Positions 25,915 through 39,295 of a stretch of 64,000 bases of DNA are shown here, piece after piece. The position numbers and the translations under genes are program-made. The DNA is from Metopolophium dirhodum (Eukaryota > Arthropoda > Insecta > Hemiptera > Aphididae): contig NC_083562.1 in the NCBI RefSeq assembly GCF_019925205.1, positions 41,425,142 to 41,489,141 on the forward strand. Reading direction: 5' to 3'. The notes under the pieces are model-generated. The model was not told where the DNA came from. It was given only the letters and a program-made list of their open reading frames with translations, and did not search any database. Position 1 is the first letter of the stretch, and every line of letters begins with the position of its first letter.

Positions 25915-26586
25915 AAGTAATAAGTTCCGAAGTGTACCTTATTGTTTGCTTATACCAACAGTCAATATAGGTACTTCTCTAGTTTAAATATATTAAACTA
26001 TTTAAGTATGCACTTTTTTAAGTCAATTATTATTAAAATATCTTTTACGCTTTTTTAGTAAAATTTTAGTTTCTGTATAGAAACTGCGGTTAAAGTTACC
26101 ACATTTAAAGAGAGTCGAACTTTTGACGTTAAGCGTGTAATCCATAGAGTAATAAATAATAAATATTAAAATTTTAAACGCTTCGTTTTTATGATGAATG
26201 TAACGCGACACTTATGTCTTTCGCACCCTACCAAATAACATGGTTATACCGACTATAATACCTATACCGCTGCAAAATGCAAATCTAGCATATTATACGA
26301 AACAAAAATAATAAATCACAATAATAGTTTATAGTTCTTATTATATTGTATACCGTATACGTTATATTATATAGGTACTAAAAATCGTCTTATTTGTTAG
26401 TCGTCGGCGTCTGTAGTCTGTATTTTACCAAGGAGTGTTACTTGGATTTTAAAACCCTACACGGCTATATACTGCCTATATAAACATGTGTAGGTACACA
26501 CACAAATTAAACGTATCTACAATTAATTTTCAAAAACGGTCACCTGTGATTAATATCGGTGAACGATGAAATTATGCGCACCTTAC

Positions 26587-26682
26587 CCCTTGAATCTTGA
26601 TGAGATGCTTGACCTGTAGTCTTATTCGGAAACTGTCGAAGGTGATGGTGCAGGGGCTCGCTTTACTGGAATGTTCATCCAT
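26587..26682 (-). CDS. Candidate third alternative first exon (32 codons), unconfirmed
   Basis: An ATG in strong context (CAACCATGG) follows two in-frame TAG stops and opens 32 codons up to a donor GGG|GTAAGG at 26586. The peptide begins MDEHSSKASPCTITFDSF and ends in a basic/aliphatic stretch (RLQVKHLIKIQG). The sequence around it (26.55-26.98 kb) is more GC-rich than the neighbouring intron, as around the other first exons. The exon ends in phase 0, while the zinc-finger exon needs phase 1, so direct joining would be out of frame. An intervening small exon, a different gene, or an untranslated or decoy start are all possible. No homologue is recognised. Confidence 0.3.
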
Positions 26683-27120
26683 GGTTGCACACAACTACTA
26701 TGACTTATTAGCACTCACGGAGAGTGACGCGAGAATGGCTTGATATCAATAATCGAACGGCTTGAGGATACACGAAGAAAACGGTCAGCGACTAAAATGT
26801 TCACGTCTGAATTTTTTTTACGATTGTCTGAGGGACAGACAATATCGAGGTTGTGCGCTGGAGGGTGTCTCGCGGTATTCCATTACGCGGTATACGGGGA
26901 ACGATAATCGCGTATAGTTGCGTATAATTGGGTAAGCCTTAAACCACGGTCGTTTGCGTTCCATGAATTTAGACCCTTGTAGAGTTTTGCACTCAATGTA
27001 GATTCAAGGAAACGTTACACTATACTGTGATAAGTCATAACCTAGTAAGCAATAGTTTTAATATCCAAGAAAAGTTAAACGGCGATTTCCCAAAAAAAAA
27101 ATATTGACACTATGATTGGC

Positions 27121-27756
27121 TTAAGCCGGGTTCACACTACACCGTGTCGTGTGATTTCGTATTTTTATGTTTATACCAAAACGCAATATCAATGATATGA
27201 ATATTGGACCTGGTGATAACATAATATTATTTTATTTTAGTTATCACTACATTAACCACACGGTAAAAAGTTGAATAATAAATATAGGTATTCAACTATG
27301 CGGTACCTATCGTTTGGTAACTATGGTATCTGTGATTATTTTACTCGAAGGGGGGTTCACACTTACACCGTGTCATGTCGTGTCGTGTTGTATCTAGTTT
27401 TTATGAACGTGTGATCACATTTATCAAGATCATCATCGTTTCGTGGGTTTTATACCAAAATACAATACCAACGATACCAAAATTGTTATCAATTCCAGTG
27501 ATTAAAAGTTATTATTTTTTTAGTTATCATTTTTCTGCACTTAATCTGGAACCACACGGCCAAAAGTTGAATATATTCAACTATGCGGTATCGTTTGGTT
27601 ACTGTGGTATCGTGTGATAAAATTATGATATACCATATCGTAAACCTCAATAGAACCACGCGATTCAGCCAATCAGAGAAAATTTTTCACACGAATCGAC
27701 ACGACACGGTGTAAGTGTGAACCCCCCTTTACGGTGTGGTGTATACCCGGCTTTAA
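27121..27756. mobile_element. Outer MITE with TTAA-type borders, containing a nested relative
   Basis: The left end TTAAGCCGGGTTCACACTAC pairs with the right end, whose reverse complement is TTAAAGCCGGGTATACACCA. Both ends sit on TTAA. Its interior shares blocks with the inserted inner copy (ACACGG..AAAAGTTGAATA, TTCAACTATGCGGTA, CGTTTGGT). The TTAA borders suggest a piggyBac-like target site, but the superfamily is not certain. Confidence 0.6.
27348..27729. mobile_element. Inner MITE with perfect 27-base inverted ends, nested in the outer one
   Basis: The first 27 bases (AAGGGGGGTTCACACTTACA and on through CCGTGTC) are the exact reverse complement of the last 27. The length is 382 bp. The central region matches the outer element in order, so this is a close relative that inserted into the right arm of the outer copy. 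The perfect ends suggest it is younger than its host. Confidence 0.75.
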
Positions 27757-27851
27757 TCTTGGAGTTAGTATGTGTGGTATGCCGGTATACCTAATGTTTA
27801 TAAGTAAATACCATACACCTGAAAATAGAACCAATCCTACTCTAGTCATAA

Positions 27852-28196
27852 GGTGGATTTCCACCAAATACGTGTACGTTTACGTGCATATATTAACCGG
27901 ATACGTTCGCTATGAACGGTCTCACAAACGTTTCCCATCGGTCAATATGGGTTAGATAGGTTAGGATTGGTAACATATTAGTTACCTCATATATTCTTAT
28001 GTTATCAATATTGTTATCAATATAGAGCCGTGTACACGTGAAAAGTTGAACTGGATCCAACTTCATGGTATCATGGTCAAGCCTGTGGTAAGAACGTATA
28101 ACACTCTGGTATACCAAAAGCTTACCATGTATCAACCAATCACAGAAAAGTATTTTTATGCACCTACTCGTACACGTATCTAATGGAAACCCACCT
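27852..28196. mobile_element. Third, diverged MITE of the same group
   Basis: The ends are imperfect inverted repeats of about 38 bases. The left end contains GATTTCCACCAAATACGTGT and the right end reads back as GGTTTCCATTAGATACGTGT. The interior shares GTATACCAAAA, AAAAGTTGAA and CAATCACAGAAAA with the two elements just upstream, which suggests a distant relative about 100 bases away. Confidence 0.6.
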
Positions 28197-28199
28197 ATA

Positions 28200-31100
28200 T
28201 GTTAAACTAGTTACCACTTACCATTCAGATCACATTATAAAAATTACCATAAATCAAACAAAAGAGTTTTTGCCAGTAACCGTGGATCTCGTTATCATGG
28301 TTACATGTGAAGTCACCTACACGCGCGCTGCCGAAAAGTTTATACCGAAACCCCACTTTAGAATTTATTTGGAGTTGACTTCTCGGTTTTTGTCTCGTAC
28401 CTAATAAAAATATTAAACAACCGATTTTTCACCATTCATGTATGATTTATTCGATGCGCTTGTCCATATTTCACCGATGTTATTATTTTAATTGTTCCAT
28501 TCGGCGAAACGACGTAGTAACGCATGTATTATTACTTATCGTTACAGATTCTCCTCCATCGTCACCGTAAAGTAGAAATGTTCAAATGTATAATCATTAA
28601 TCGTTGATGAAAAAAAACACTTTTAGAAATTCGGTATTTTTGGCTCTCGAGACTTTCGTATAAATCAATTAGGGTATATAAATTGTGCACAGCATGAGTG
28701 TTTGCTAAAGTATAATGTAGAAAGCTGCAATTGTTAAAAAAAAAAAAAAGGAAATTGTGACAACACGACTTATGGACCGTAGTTTCGAAAAATTCTTTTT
28801 CGGATTGTTTCCAACGAAAAATACGAGTTGCGAAGAACAATATTAAACGACGTTAATTTATAGTTTGCGGGGGACCTTTCTTTTTAGTGAAACACCGAGC
28901 CAGCGCTATGCTGATAAATTTTAGCCTTACAATCGTCTTAATGTTTACTTAATCTTAAAATGCGGACTGCTGTAGAGCATATTTACTATCAAAAATGCAG
29001 TATCTGCAAAGATAAATTCATAACAGTTGCAGTACACTTTTTTATGATAAATACAAAAATACTGATCAGTTGATAAGCATCAGTCTTTTTTTATATTCTT
29101 ATTTTTGTGGGAAATCAAACATAATAAAGACAATTCAGTTTTTCTTTTTAAAACAAGTTTATTTTATGGTTACATTGTTTTTTTTTTACCTTGCATATTG
29201 AAAAATGTTTCAATCAGTCATATTTACGTCCAAAAGATAATATTGCATGTCTAACATTATTGTTTTTTTTTTTTTTTTAAATATATTGTACATCAAATCT
29301 GAATAAAATATGTATTTTAAAACTCAATTTTTCGATACAATTGTCCAGATAAAATATCGTGTAAATAAAATATATTAATTTTTGTTTACTGTTTCAGTCA
29401 TATTTACGTTAGTGATTTATTTAAAAGATTTGTATTTTTCATTTGTTTTATCTTAAAGGCATTTTTTTGTTCTATTGTCAAATAGAGCAATGTACAATGC
29501 CAGTCTATATAATATTCTTATACCATCACTTTTGAGTATTGAATGCTGACAAATAAGATATTTAAATCATTACGTTTTGAAGAAGCATATTATATTATAT
29601 TTTTAATTTACACAAAATTACTAATTATACAAAACCGGTTTCAAAATCTTTCAACGAAAACTTAATGACCACACTTTAATATCATTACCTATTATCCTAA
29701 TAAGATTTTAAAAGATCATAAGTATGATTATTGTTTGTGTAAATACAGATAAATTATATAGTTTCATTATCACCATCTCATAATCGTTTCAAATATCTCT
29801 GCGTAATATAATATAGCATATTAGCATACATGACTAGTATATATATATGTGGATACATTTTTATGTTCTTGAACACGATTTAATTAACTCAGTGATTGTC
29901 AATAATGTATAGGTATTGAAAAATTCGTAAATTTTGGTTAAGTTTCATTGATTCACATTACAAATTTAAAATACAATATTGCGACACGTTTACTATTTCC
30001 ATTTACAAAACGTAAACAATACAATAGATCTTAAATCTTTTGGGGAATCATGTTAATTGTATTGATTGTTGATTAATAGTAGTGTAATAATTTATTTTAT
30101 ATGATATGTTTTCTAATTATGAGAGATAAAGAGTTAAATTAGCCGCAATTCTTCGCGTTATCTTATACAGTTATGCCAAACTTGCAAATGTTACCCGCAA
30201 ATGCCACCGATAATACTGTCTATACCGGAAAACCAGTTTTTCTTCGCAGTTTATTGGCTCCTTACAAATAATTACATGCAGAGCACACCAAGTCCATAAA
30301 TTATATTATAAATATGACAAAACGTGTAGGTACTGCAGACTGCAGAGGCTATGATGAGAGTGATGTATAAATGTAGAACTTGATAATCGTAATAATTAAT
30401 GAAAAGAACAGTTTTATAGAAATAGTCTACGTGTTTGAAATGCAGGTAAAACTTTAACGAATTAAAATATTGTTTATAAATTCCTAATAGGTTCCATAAT
30501 AATTTATACAATATGCCTATAATATTATATACATGTAAGAAGATATTTTTATTAAAATATTTAAAACGAGAATTTCTGACAACCAAATGTCGTAAAATAA
30601 AAACTACATTTTTTAATTTAAATTTTTAATATATTCGAAAATATCGGTAACATAATCAATTTTCCAATATATATTACGTCGAAACACACTTTGCTAAGTT
30701 TATTATTGAATAAAAAAAATCTAGTTGTTCATTTAAACATTTATCGTTTTGGTATTTTATGTTTATTTCTATGGTAGCTGCGTTTGATGACATAAAATAA
30801 AAACATTATATACCTACATAATATTATACAATATACACTGCGTCGGATGGAATGGACGGGTGTCACTCGAAAGAACTTTTCAAGCGACTTGGCGGTACCT
30901 ATTTGTTTATAATTAAGAATACGTATATTTCCTGTAAAGTACTTTTGGCATGCAGTATATATGCGATAATAACGTGTTTTATGTTTAATTAAAAGTTAAT
31001 GTAACCACAGTGGCTCATCAAAATCCTTCATAATATAATTTATAATGTTTAATTCGTAAAGTACATCAAAGTTAAATTAGGATAAGCATAAATTTAAACA

Positions 31101-32367
31101 CGGGCTTTTAAACGTGGCTTATATGTTATGTATAATTAGTGGGTAATTTTTTTTGTCTAACATAATATATGTATATGGCATATTGTTATTATAAAAAAAT
31201 ATGAAGCTGTAGGTTTTAATACTTTTCAAAATACAGCAGTACATTTACACTTAAAACGAAACGAATAGTAGGTACATAAGAAATTTAAATAATTGAAAAG
31301 GATGGGTACATACATATATAATACATCCATTGCAATGAAAATTAATGTATTTACTATTTAGTACTGTCTATAATAGATACCAACCTATATGGTTATATTA
31401 TAGCTATGCATATATATATTATATATTATATACTGTAAAATATTGATGTACTCACTGCACGAGTAGACTACAGCTGAGTTATAAATTATTATTATTGTAT
31501 CGTGCTTGTGGTAAATTCCACAAAACGGTTTGCCTTATAATATGACTTCACCATGAAAATAATACAAATTATAGGCACTCTTACGCGTGACTGCAGTCAT
31601 GTATATTGTATATTATATTGCAGTTTTGTCTAGAGGGATACACTATACCTACACACTATACACAGGTTATCCGAAATTAGCCTCAGCGCCACAGCTGTTG
31701 ACATAAAATTATATCCGACACGAACAAGTTCGACTAATTTGTAAAAAAAAAAACCTATTCAACACAAACGTCAATTATTTAAGTCTACCAAATCAATGGA
31801 TCTTTTGTTTGGAATGCAGATCAAAAACAATAGCGTCGAACGAAAAAAATACAGCACGGCACGGCGTCATGCAGTAGGTACAAAAGTGCATGTCTTGGCG
31901 TCTTACCATTTATAAAAACGTTCGTATATAGGTATCATAGGTACCACTGAGGCCACTTTGGCATATTTTTCCTCCCACTAAACATCATACGGTGTCGAGC
32001 GTTTTTGGTATTAAAAGAAAAATATAACAAGTTCATAGGTATCCGATTAATTTATGATACGCTTTTGGTTGTAGTGTGTACGACTATAGCTGATGCTTTC
32101 AGTGATGCGATGCAGCAACGATGTAACGAAATATTATACACACCGCCACACCGGTCATCTCTCCCCGCGGTGGTACTCTGAAGAATGTTCTAATATATAC
32201 GAATTATGATTATCTAACGACTAGTCGCGCGTAGTTATTGGTCTTTTCACCTCTCAGCTATAAATAGTATCTATAAATAATATATTAAACTATAGTCATG
32301 GTGTAAACCGCTTCGTTATACGCATAGTTGATATTATAATGTATTATAATATATTATTAAGTATATG
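28200..32367. other. Gene-free stretch, AT-rich intron
   Basis: No exon is recognised. A moderately GC-balanced segment at 28.2-28.4 kb has a 73-codon plus-strand frame starting inside the MITE end, and it is not supported as a gene. Homopolymer T runs lie at 29181-29188 and 29263-29278, and AT microsatellites occur throughout. Confidence 0.5.
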
Positions 32368-32375
32368 CATATAAG

Positions 32376-33456
32376 CAGTGGCGCCGGATCGCCAAAATAA
32401 AGGTGTGACAACATTTCATTATGACACACACCCACCTACCCAAAGGTATATTTTCGTGAGTGTTAAAGACCCCCCCCCCCCCCAAAAAAAAAAAAAAAAA
32501 TTGCTAGCCCCCAAAAAATCAAAGCTGTAGTATAGGCCGCAAAGGTTAAAAATTGCAATCTCACAACTTCAAAACTCAAATTACTCATAACTGTTGAATT
32601 TAAATTAATTTTAAATTGCAGTTATGTTATATTTTACTTATATAATTAATAGTTACTTTATATTATACATTTATTTATTTATTTAAAATTAGGGTACAGG
32701 CAAATACTAAATTAATTGTTTATTACATTTATGATTAAATATTATTTAGGTACCTCGTACCTACCTAGTGGCTAGTGCCTACTAATACATTTTATAATTT
32801 AACTTTCACAAAAGATACAGTGAAATAGTGAATATTATTACTGAATCAAATTAATTCATTACATGACTTCTAAGAAACAAAGTTTTATTTCTTGAATCAA
32901 ATGCAGCAATTTGAAACACATATATTAAGGTATAGGATTAGAATAGTAGATTCAACTCAACTTTAACAAATAAAGTAAGCACTATAAATATTATTCAAGT
33001 AGTAGTAATAGGAGTAAAATAAAAGAATATTTTGATGAAATTTATCAAATAAACGTATAATAAAAAAACTGTTTTATCATGGACATAAACTTTTCCAGTT
33101 ATCGCTGGGAGCTGATACTCGGTTGTTATCAATAGTAAATTAAATGAAACTATTATGACAAAATAGAAAGATACAACGGCGAATGCACAGGTCACCGAGA
33201 CCGTCCTGCATGTTATTTATATACCTTATCCGCTTATTGTATTACTAATAGAATACAAACATACTAACTGTACACAAGATATCTTAATTTGTGGCTATTA
33301 CTATATACAATGTTAATATACTATTAGGTATTACTATTTTTGTATTGCATAAGTGACACCTAACAGTAGTATGGTACCTACGCCTACCCACCCACGACCC
33401 ACCCCTTAAAAAGGTGTTACCGCTGTCACACCTTTATACCGTGTTCGGCGCCACTG
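32376..33456. mobile_element. Non-autonomous hAT-type transposon, 1081 bp, with 8-bp target duplication
   Basis: The element begins CAGTGGCGCCGGATC and ends in GGCGCCACTG. The two ends are imperfect inverted repeats of about 30 bases, and the AAAGGTGTGACA inside the left end pairs with TGTCACACCTTT inside the right end. The flanks are an identical 8-bp direct repeat CATATAAG (32368-32375 and 33457-33464). A CAGTGGCG-like terminus and an 8-bp duplication are hallmarks of the hAT superfamily. The interior is AT-rich with no transposase frame and carries a C14-A17 homopolymer junction at 32470-32500. Confidence 0.85.
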
Positions 33457-35526
33457 CATATAAGTATATAACAAGCCTCGCGTGTGCCCAACGAACGAGA
33501 TGCTAAGTCGGCAAGGCTATAGGAACCTTTCAATGCGAAATACCAGTAGGTATAATATGGAGTATCGACCGTAGTGGCGTACAGGCGTACTGCAGGGGTA
33601 TAATAATTTAAATTGTATTTTCAATGAGCTAATTACCGTGTAAGCCATGCGCACCTTGAAACACATTTTACAGTGTTTAACGTCAATTTTTCGATACCAA
33701 ATAAGTAAGTAACTAACTGCCTAATATAAACAAAAAATTGAAATTTATATGCTCCCTGTAAATTTCAAAAGTGTAATGATTGTATTTTTATTTTTCATCT
33801 AGTTTTGCAATTTTCTATCCTAACACATTATATTGTAGTTCATCGTTGATTGTTCTCATATTTGTAATAATCATAATAATTATGAAAAAATGTTCCGACG
33901 AAATCTGCCACACCTCTAAATTTTTCAACTCTTAGACACACATGACACATACTGACTGTAGAAATCACGAAAATATTATTTTGTGCGCTTATGTTCGGTC
34001 ATCTTTTTCCCAACCTTCTGTGTGCGCACCCGCTGCACTTTACAAGCCATATTAGTTAAACAGCGGTATCGATATTATTAGGTACCAGGTAGGTACTGTA
34101 CAATAGTCATCGAGGTATACGTGGTATGTGCAGCGAAATAATAATGCCGTATAGACCGTCACGAAATAAGCAACTCCGAAAAACGACCAATGAAAAAAGG
34201 TCAAAAGAGTTCAAGACGAATTAAAATAATGAAAATGAAATAAATTATGTTTTTTTTATTAATGGTTATTCCGTAAACCGGTTGTGTCTGGAAAACAAAC
34301 TCGTATACTGGTATGATATTTTTTAAACTTAAATAATAAACCAGTTTTGGTTCCGAAAGAAAATATTTTTGGTACCTTCCACTCATTTCTCCTAGCAAGT
34401 ACACACGAATATCCAAGTAAAAAGTGCAGTGTTTATATTATGTATTATAAAAATTTACATAACTATTTAAAACAGATGTGTTAAATAATGTAATTATAGC
34501 TGAAACGAGTTAGGTATTCAGTGACTTTTTCAATAAACTTGGTATTTTGTACAAATTAAGAGTGACAAATATTCAAAAAATCTTATGTTTTGAATTATTT
34601 GTTATTAATTAATTTTTAAAATTTTAATGTTATCCAATTATTACTGAATTGCATTAGCTATGCCTACTGTAGTACTGTATATCATATACTATTATAGTAG
34701 TATAATATAACTCATAACGGTAGAACTATATAAACTCAATAAAATTACGAACGTATTTTTATAACTATTCAATATAACATTCTGAAAAGCTCGATTATGT
34801 AATAAATTCAGGATACTAATTTTATATTATAATATATAATTGTATGAGTGTATAAATATACTTTATAATATATAATACACGTAATAATATGTCCATAATG
34901 TTTGCTCTTCTTTATCATTTAATATTTCAACTATCATTAAACAATATTCAAATGTTTTTTATATAATATTATAGAATAGGTAGTACCTACCTAGTGTTTA
35001 TTTAACGTCTTATACTGGTCTTATGATACAAAATTAATCATTTATAAATAATAATTTCAACAACAAAACTGTACAAAACCAGAAAAAAACCGAAATTAGA
35101 TACTATAGGAAAAATGCTTTTTTAATTTATATCATGACATATTATATAAAGTTAAACATAGTTATATTAAAAACAAACTTCCATAAAATTTTGAAATACT
35201 TTTTCGTTACATGTTACATAACAGTGTAAATATTAATCTGTATGACTGTATAATTAAACAAATCATTTCAACAGCCAAATTTAAAAATAATATAAAATAT
35301 TCAACTATTATGCCAATCACTAATAATTAATATGCAACCTGCAATTGGTAAACGCTTAATGGTATGTAAACGCAGAACCACAACGGATCTACACTACTGC
35401 AGAGTGTAAAATCGTTGAAGCGAGTGAAAGGCTTTCACCCGTCGTTTTAGACAGGCCAGATGTGATGACAAATTTCCATAGTACAAGGAACTGCTGCGTG
35501 TTTAATCGATAAAGTAAGCGCGTGGA

Positions 35527-35535
35527 TATATAAAG
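35527..35535 (+). promoter_or_regulatory. Candidate TATA box (TATATAAAG) at the head of a GC-rich block
   Basis: The motif is preceded by GCGCGTGGA and followed by about 500 bases of GC-rich, CpG-containing sequence (35.55-36.02 kb). The spacing would put a start near 35560. It might drive the possible plus-strand exon at 36125-36350. No ATG-initiated frame in the GC-rich block joins it in phase, so the block would have to be untranslated. Confidence 0.25.
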
Positions 35536-36124
35536 TGATTGAAAATCACAAGACCGAGAAGTCCTGTACCTCGGGTACCGCCGACCGCCGTGACACCGAC
35601 GATGCAGACAGCCGTTCGCGAAACCGGACATTAGGCCTTACTGCAGTGACTGCATCACCTCTGCTTCAAAACGGCGGTCGTCGAACCAAAGAAAAGTTCG
35701 AGAAACCGGAAACGTGCACGACGTCGTCTCACGTGGGTAGCTGCAAAACTGCAGGGCCCTGCTGTGCCACGTCCAAATAAAAAAGGATCCCTTCGGTCTG
35801 GGTCAATGACCGCCGTGAATCTTTATAGATTTTGGCTGTGGACAAATACATTGTAATAGGCTATATCGTGTTGTGTGTCAAATATCAGTCGGCGGACAAT
35901 CTAGTCCAGCTCGATGCAGTGGCATTGAATTGCGGCGGAACGGTAACAGTCTGAAAATCGAACAACGAGCCAACAACCGCCGACGACGTACGCGTGTCCA
36001 CTGCTCCCACAGTCGATTTTTAATACGACTTGTAATAGCAGGGCGTTTAATTTAGCATTTTAGGGTGGTTAAAAATTATAATATCATGTTATGCCACACG
36101 AATGTATTTTTCTCATACTTACAG

Positions 36125-36350
36125 TGGCCGTAACAGAGCGACGAACGTGCAGTCCATGGTGCATCGATATTAATTACGTACAACGTACTAAGTATTTTAA
36201 AAAAAGTCTATTGTGGGGAGTCTGCATGTTATTTGCACATTGTCTACTTATTTCGAATGGCTACAGTCTGCTAGGCTGCATCGGTGGAACTGTGGAAGTA
36301 CCCGCGGTAGCATCCATCTATGCATTACGTTTTTACCATGATTCAGATTT
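36125..36350 (+). CDS. Possible internal exon of an unrecognised membrane protein, plus strand
   Basis: A 226-base stretch runs between a good acceptor (TTTCTCATACTTACAG) and an excellent donor (GTAAGTATT), open in one frame (two bases, 74 codons, two bases). The same frame also has an upstream ATG at 36091, and it meets a stop only at the donor itself. The encoded peptide has hydrophobic stretches (LLWGVCMLFAHCLLIS and LLGCIGGTVEVPAVASIYAL), which suggests membrane segments. No family is recognised. A GC-rich block with a TATA motif lies about 0.6 kb upstream. It may be an exon of an unknown gene on the opposite strand within the E78 intron, or a chance open frame. Confidence 0.3.
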
Positions 36351-37079
36351 GTAAGTATTGCACAGAATCATCAAAACTCTGAACCTACGGAAATATTATA
36401 CAAATTTCACTATATTCCTATAGGTAGTGTAACAATAATAATATTATGGTTGTTTGAATAAAATTATAGTATTATAGAAATCCTCAAAAAAAATGGAGAT
36501 GGTTTATAAAAAAATAATTTTAATAATAATGGAAACTTGATAAGTATTATTTTGTATTGACGCCAAAAGCTATATTATCAATAACATCTGTAGTATCACA
36601 TTAATAACATCGTGATCGTTATCACTTACGACTCAGGAGTCTGTTGTAGAAGGGGCACATTATTCTATATGCTTTCGATTTATTGAAAACCAAGCTAGAT
36701 ATCTATTATGAATATTTAATAATAACGGGAAAAAAAATAAAATTGAAAAATGTATTTTTGAATATTTTGTCAATTTCAGAAAAGAGTCAATATTTCTTAA
36801 TTTTTATGTTTTTATATTGTATATTTAATATTTTCTAAAAAATTTTTTTCTTGCACTACCTACCAATATATTTTATACTTAGTTATTTTTCTCAAGATTT
36901 GTCCAAACTAGAAAAAATCTAATTATTTTAACTGTTATCTAATGTATATGCATGGCCTGTAGTGCCTAACAACATTGACGACGTATAATTTATTTTTTGT
37001 TTTATCAGTTTTTCACCATATTTCATTGATATCATTGTTATTAAATTAAAAAATAATATTTTAAATACTATTTTAATGT

Positions 37080-37190
37080 CAAGCCCCCTCATTTTTTAGT
37101 TGTAGGATCAACCCCCCCTCCCTCACTCACATTGATGTTAATAATGTTAGCCCCCCAAAATTGTAATGGATTTGTGCCTGTAATAATACT
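37080..37190. repeat. C-rich dispersed repeat, copy 1
   Basis: AAGCCCCCTCATTTTTTAGT, then ACATTGATGTTAATAATGTT and AGCCCCCCAAAATTGTAATG. The same order appears at 63.57-63.70 kb. It probably represents a terminus of a DNA transposon. Confidence 0.5.
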
Positions 37191-38749
37191 ATACTGAACG
37201 GCTGGTATCCTGTATACATATTGAATAACAATATTATAAATAGTTGAATATAGTTGACTGCGATATAACATAATGTACCTACCATGAAGATTTAATTTAT
37301 TTATTATCCAAAATATTGAACCAAAATAATACCTTTATGGCTTTAAACTCGTGTTAAAGCCTGAAAAAATAAATGTATTATTGTTGAATAATATTCATAT
37401 AAAATTGACAATGATATTGGTAACTATGGAAATGAAAGCAGCGACTGCAGATACTATAATACTACGCGTATATCAGGCATTCTATTAACAAAGTTTACAA
37501 AAACTTAAAAATAATAATGCAAAATGTACAGCTTTGGAAAAATGAAAATTATGAACAATATAGTAACGGGATTTCTTTTCATACATTTTAAAAACATAGG
37601 AAGTTTAGGTTTGTTTAATAATTTAAAAAAGAAGATAAAATAACTTTTTTTTTAGTTCCTACTATATGATTAATATTTTTGTATTTTTCTTTCTTTTTAA
37701 AACAATGTAAATCATACATACAAAATATATATTTGTATAAAACTTTAGCATAATATTATTTATTGATAAAATTATTTTATAAAGAATATTTCTTTAAATA
37801 CAATTTCATAATAATTAAATCAATTTTACTGTATTTTCACCACCGATATACGTCATAAAATTATATACACAATATTATCCAACCGTTATTTTAAGTAAAA
37901 ATGAAAACAAATGACCTTAAATAACTTAAATTATATATGAATTTCGAACCATTGCCAAATTAAACGAAATTAAATACAGAAAATGTTGCAAAACTTGCAT
38001 GTATACTAAATATCACAACACTACGTCCAACTCTCATATTTTTTACTACTCCTGTCATAACAACAAACTTAAATACAAAACTCAAATGAAAAAAAATGAT
38101 TGACAAGAAATTACATATAACATAGACACATGCCCCATATTACTATAAAAGTCGAACATCACTATTAAAATAATAATAAATATATTGTGAAAATCAATGG
38201 ACAAAAATCTAGGTACTAACATTTTAAAGGGAGGAAAAATGTATTTAACACCGAGAGATTAATAAATTACAATATTAAATGTTAAAATACGCCCATATTT
38301 CAGAGGAAATTACTCCCCCCCCATAACACCTACCAACTAGAAATGTATTATAGTTAATAGCGCTAATCACATCATATGGTGAACCTAAGCTTTAACCATT
38401 AACACCTCCAATACACCAGCCGTAAAACAGCGGAAATGGTCAGCAAGACCTTTTATCTATCTCTGAAAAGTTTGAACAGACTTATAAATTCATGAAATAC
38501 TAATATTTTCAATTCACCAATATCAATATCTTGAATATATTTTAAATTCTATAATACATGAAACCAAATTATTCAAAATACTACGTTTCAAGTACCCACA
38601 TAAAATATGTTTAAGATTAGTTAGAATTACAGTTTTAATCTTATTCGTAATACAATTTATATATATGCAATTATGCAAACGATTGTTTCAAAATTGAATA
38701 GATAATACATAATATATTTTTCTGTACACATAAATGTGAAATTAGTTTT

Positions 38750-39295
38750 TTATTAACAGATTATCTCGGAACCTACAAAGTAAAGGACCGATTTCAATTA
38801 AAGTTATTTCAGTAGGTATTCCTTGAGACTTGAAGGGTGTTTTTAGCTTCTTTTTTCAACCTCTACAGGCTGCTATCTCTACATTAATTTCATTTTTGAT
38901 CACGAAAATTTAATAATTTAATAAAATAATAAATAATATTAAATGTATTGTTTTTTATTCAAATGTGCAACAAAAGGTAATATCTTTATATTTGTTACTT
39001 ATGTACACAACAACTACTCTACCGATTTTGACGAAAGTTTCAGAGATTGTTCTTGAAGATATCAGAAAAGTTTAGAGTAATTTAAACCATGTTTGAAAAT
39101 ATACTAAGTGCTATATCCAATCCCACTACAGGTGAATTGCCCATTTCGGACGAATTAGTTCACATACCGAGGTACAATGATGCCGATTTCCCATGAAATG
39201 TGGTAGGTAGGTACACTAAAACCAAGATACTGCACCAAAATAGCACCATGTTTTATGTTTGTTCATTTTTTCTTGAGTCGTGTATACAGGTAGTA
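38750..39295 (+). repeat. Helitron-like dispersed repeat, copy 3
   Basis: Same order of blocks as copy 2: ATCTCGGAACCTACAAAGTA, GATTTCAATTAAAGTTATTT, CCTTGAGACTTG, then GACGAAAGTTTCAGAGATTG and TCTTGAGTCGTGTATACAGG at the end. It is more diverged and lacks the GGG tail. Confidence 0.5.
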
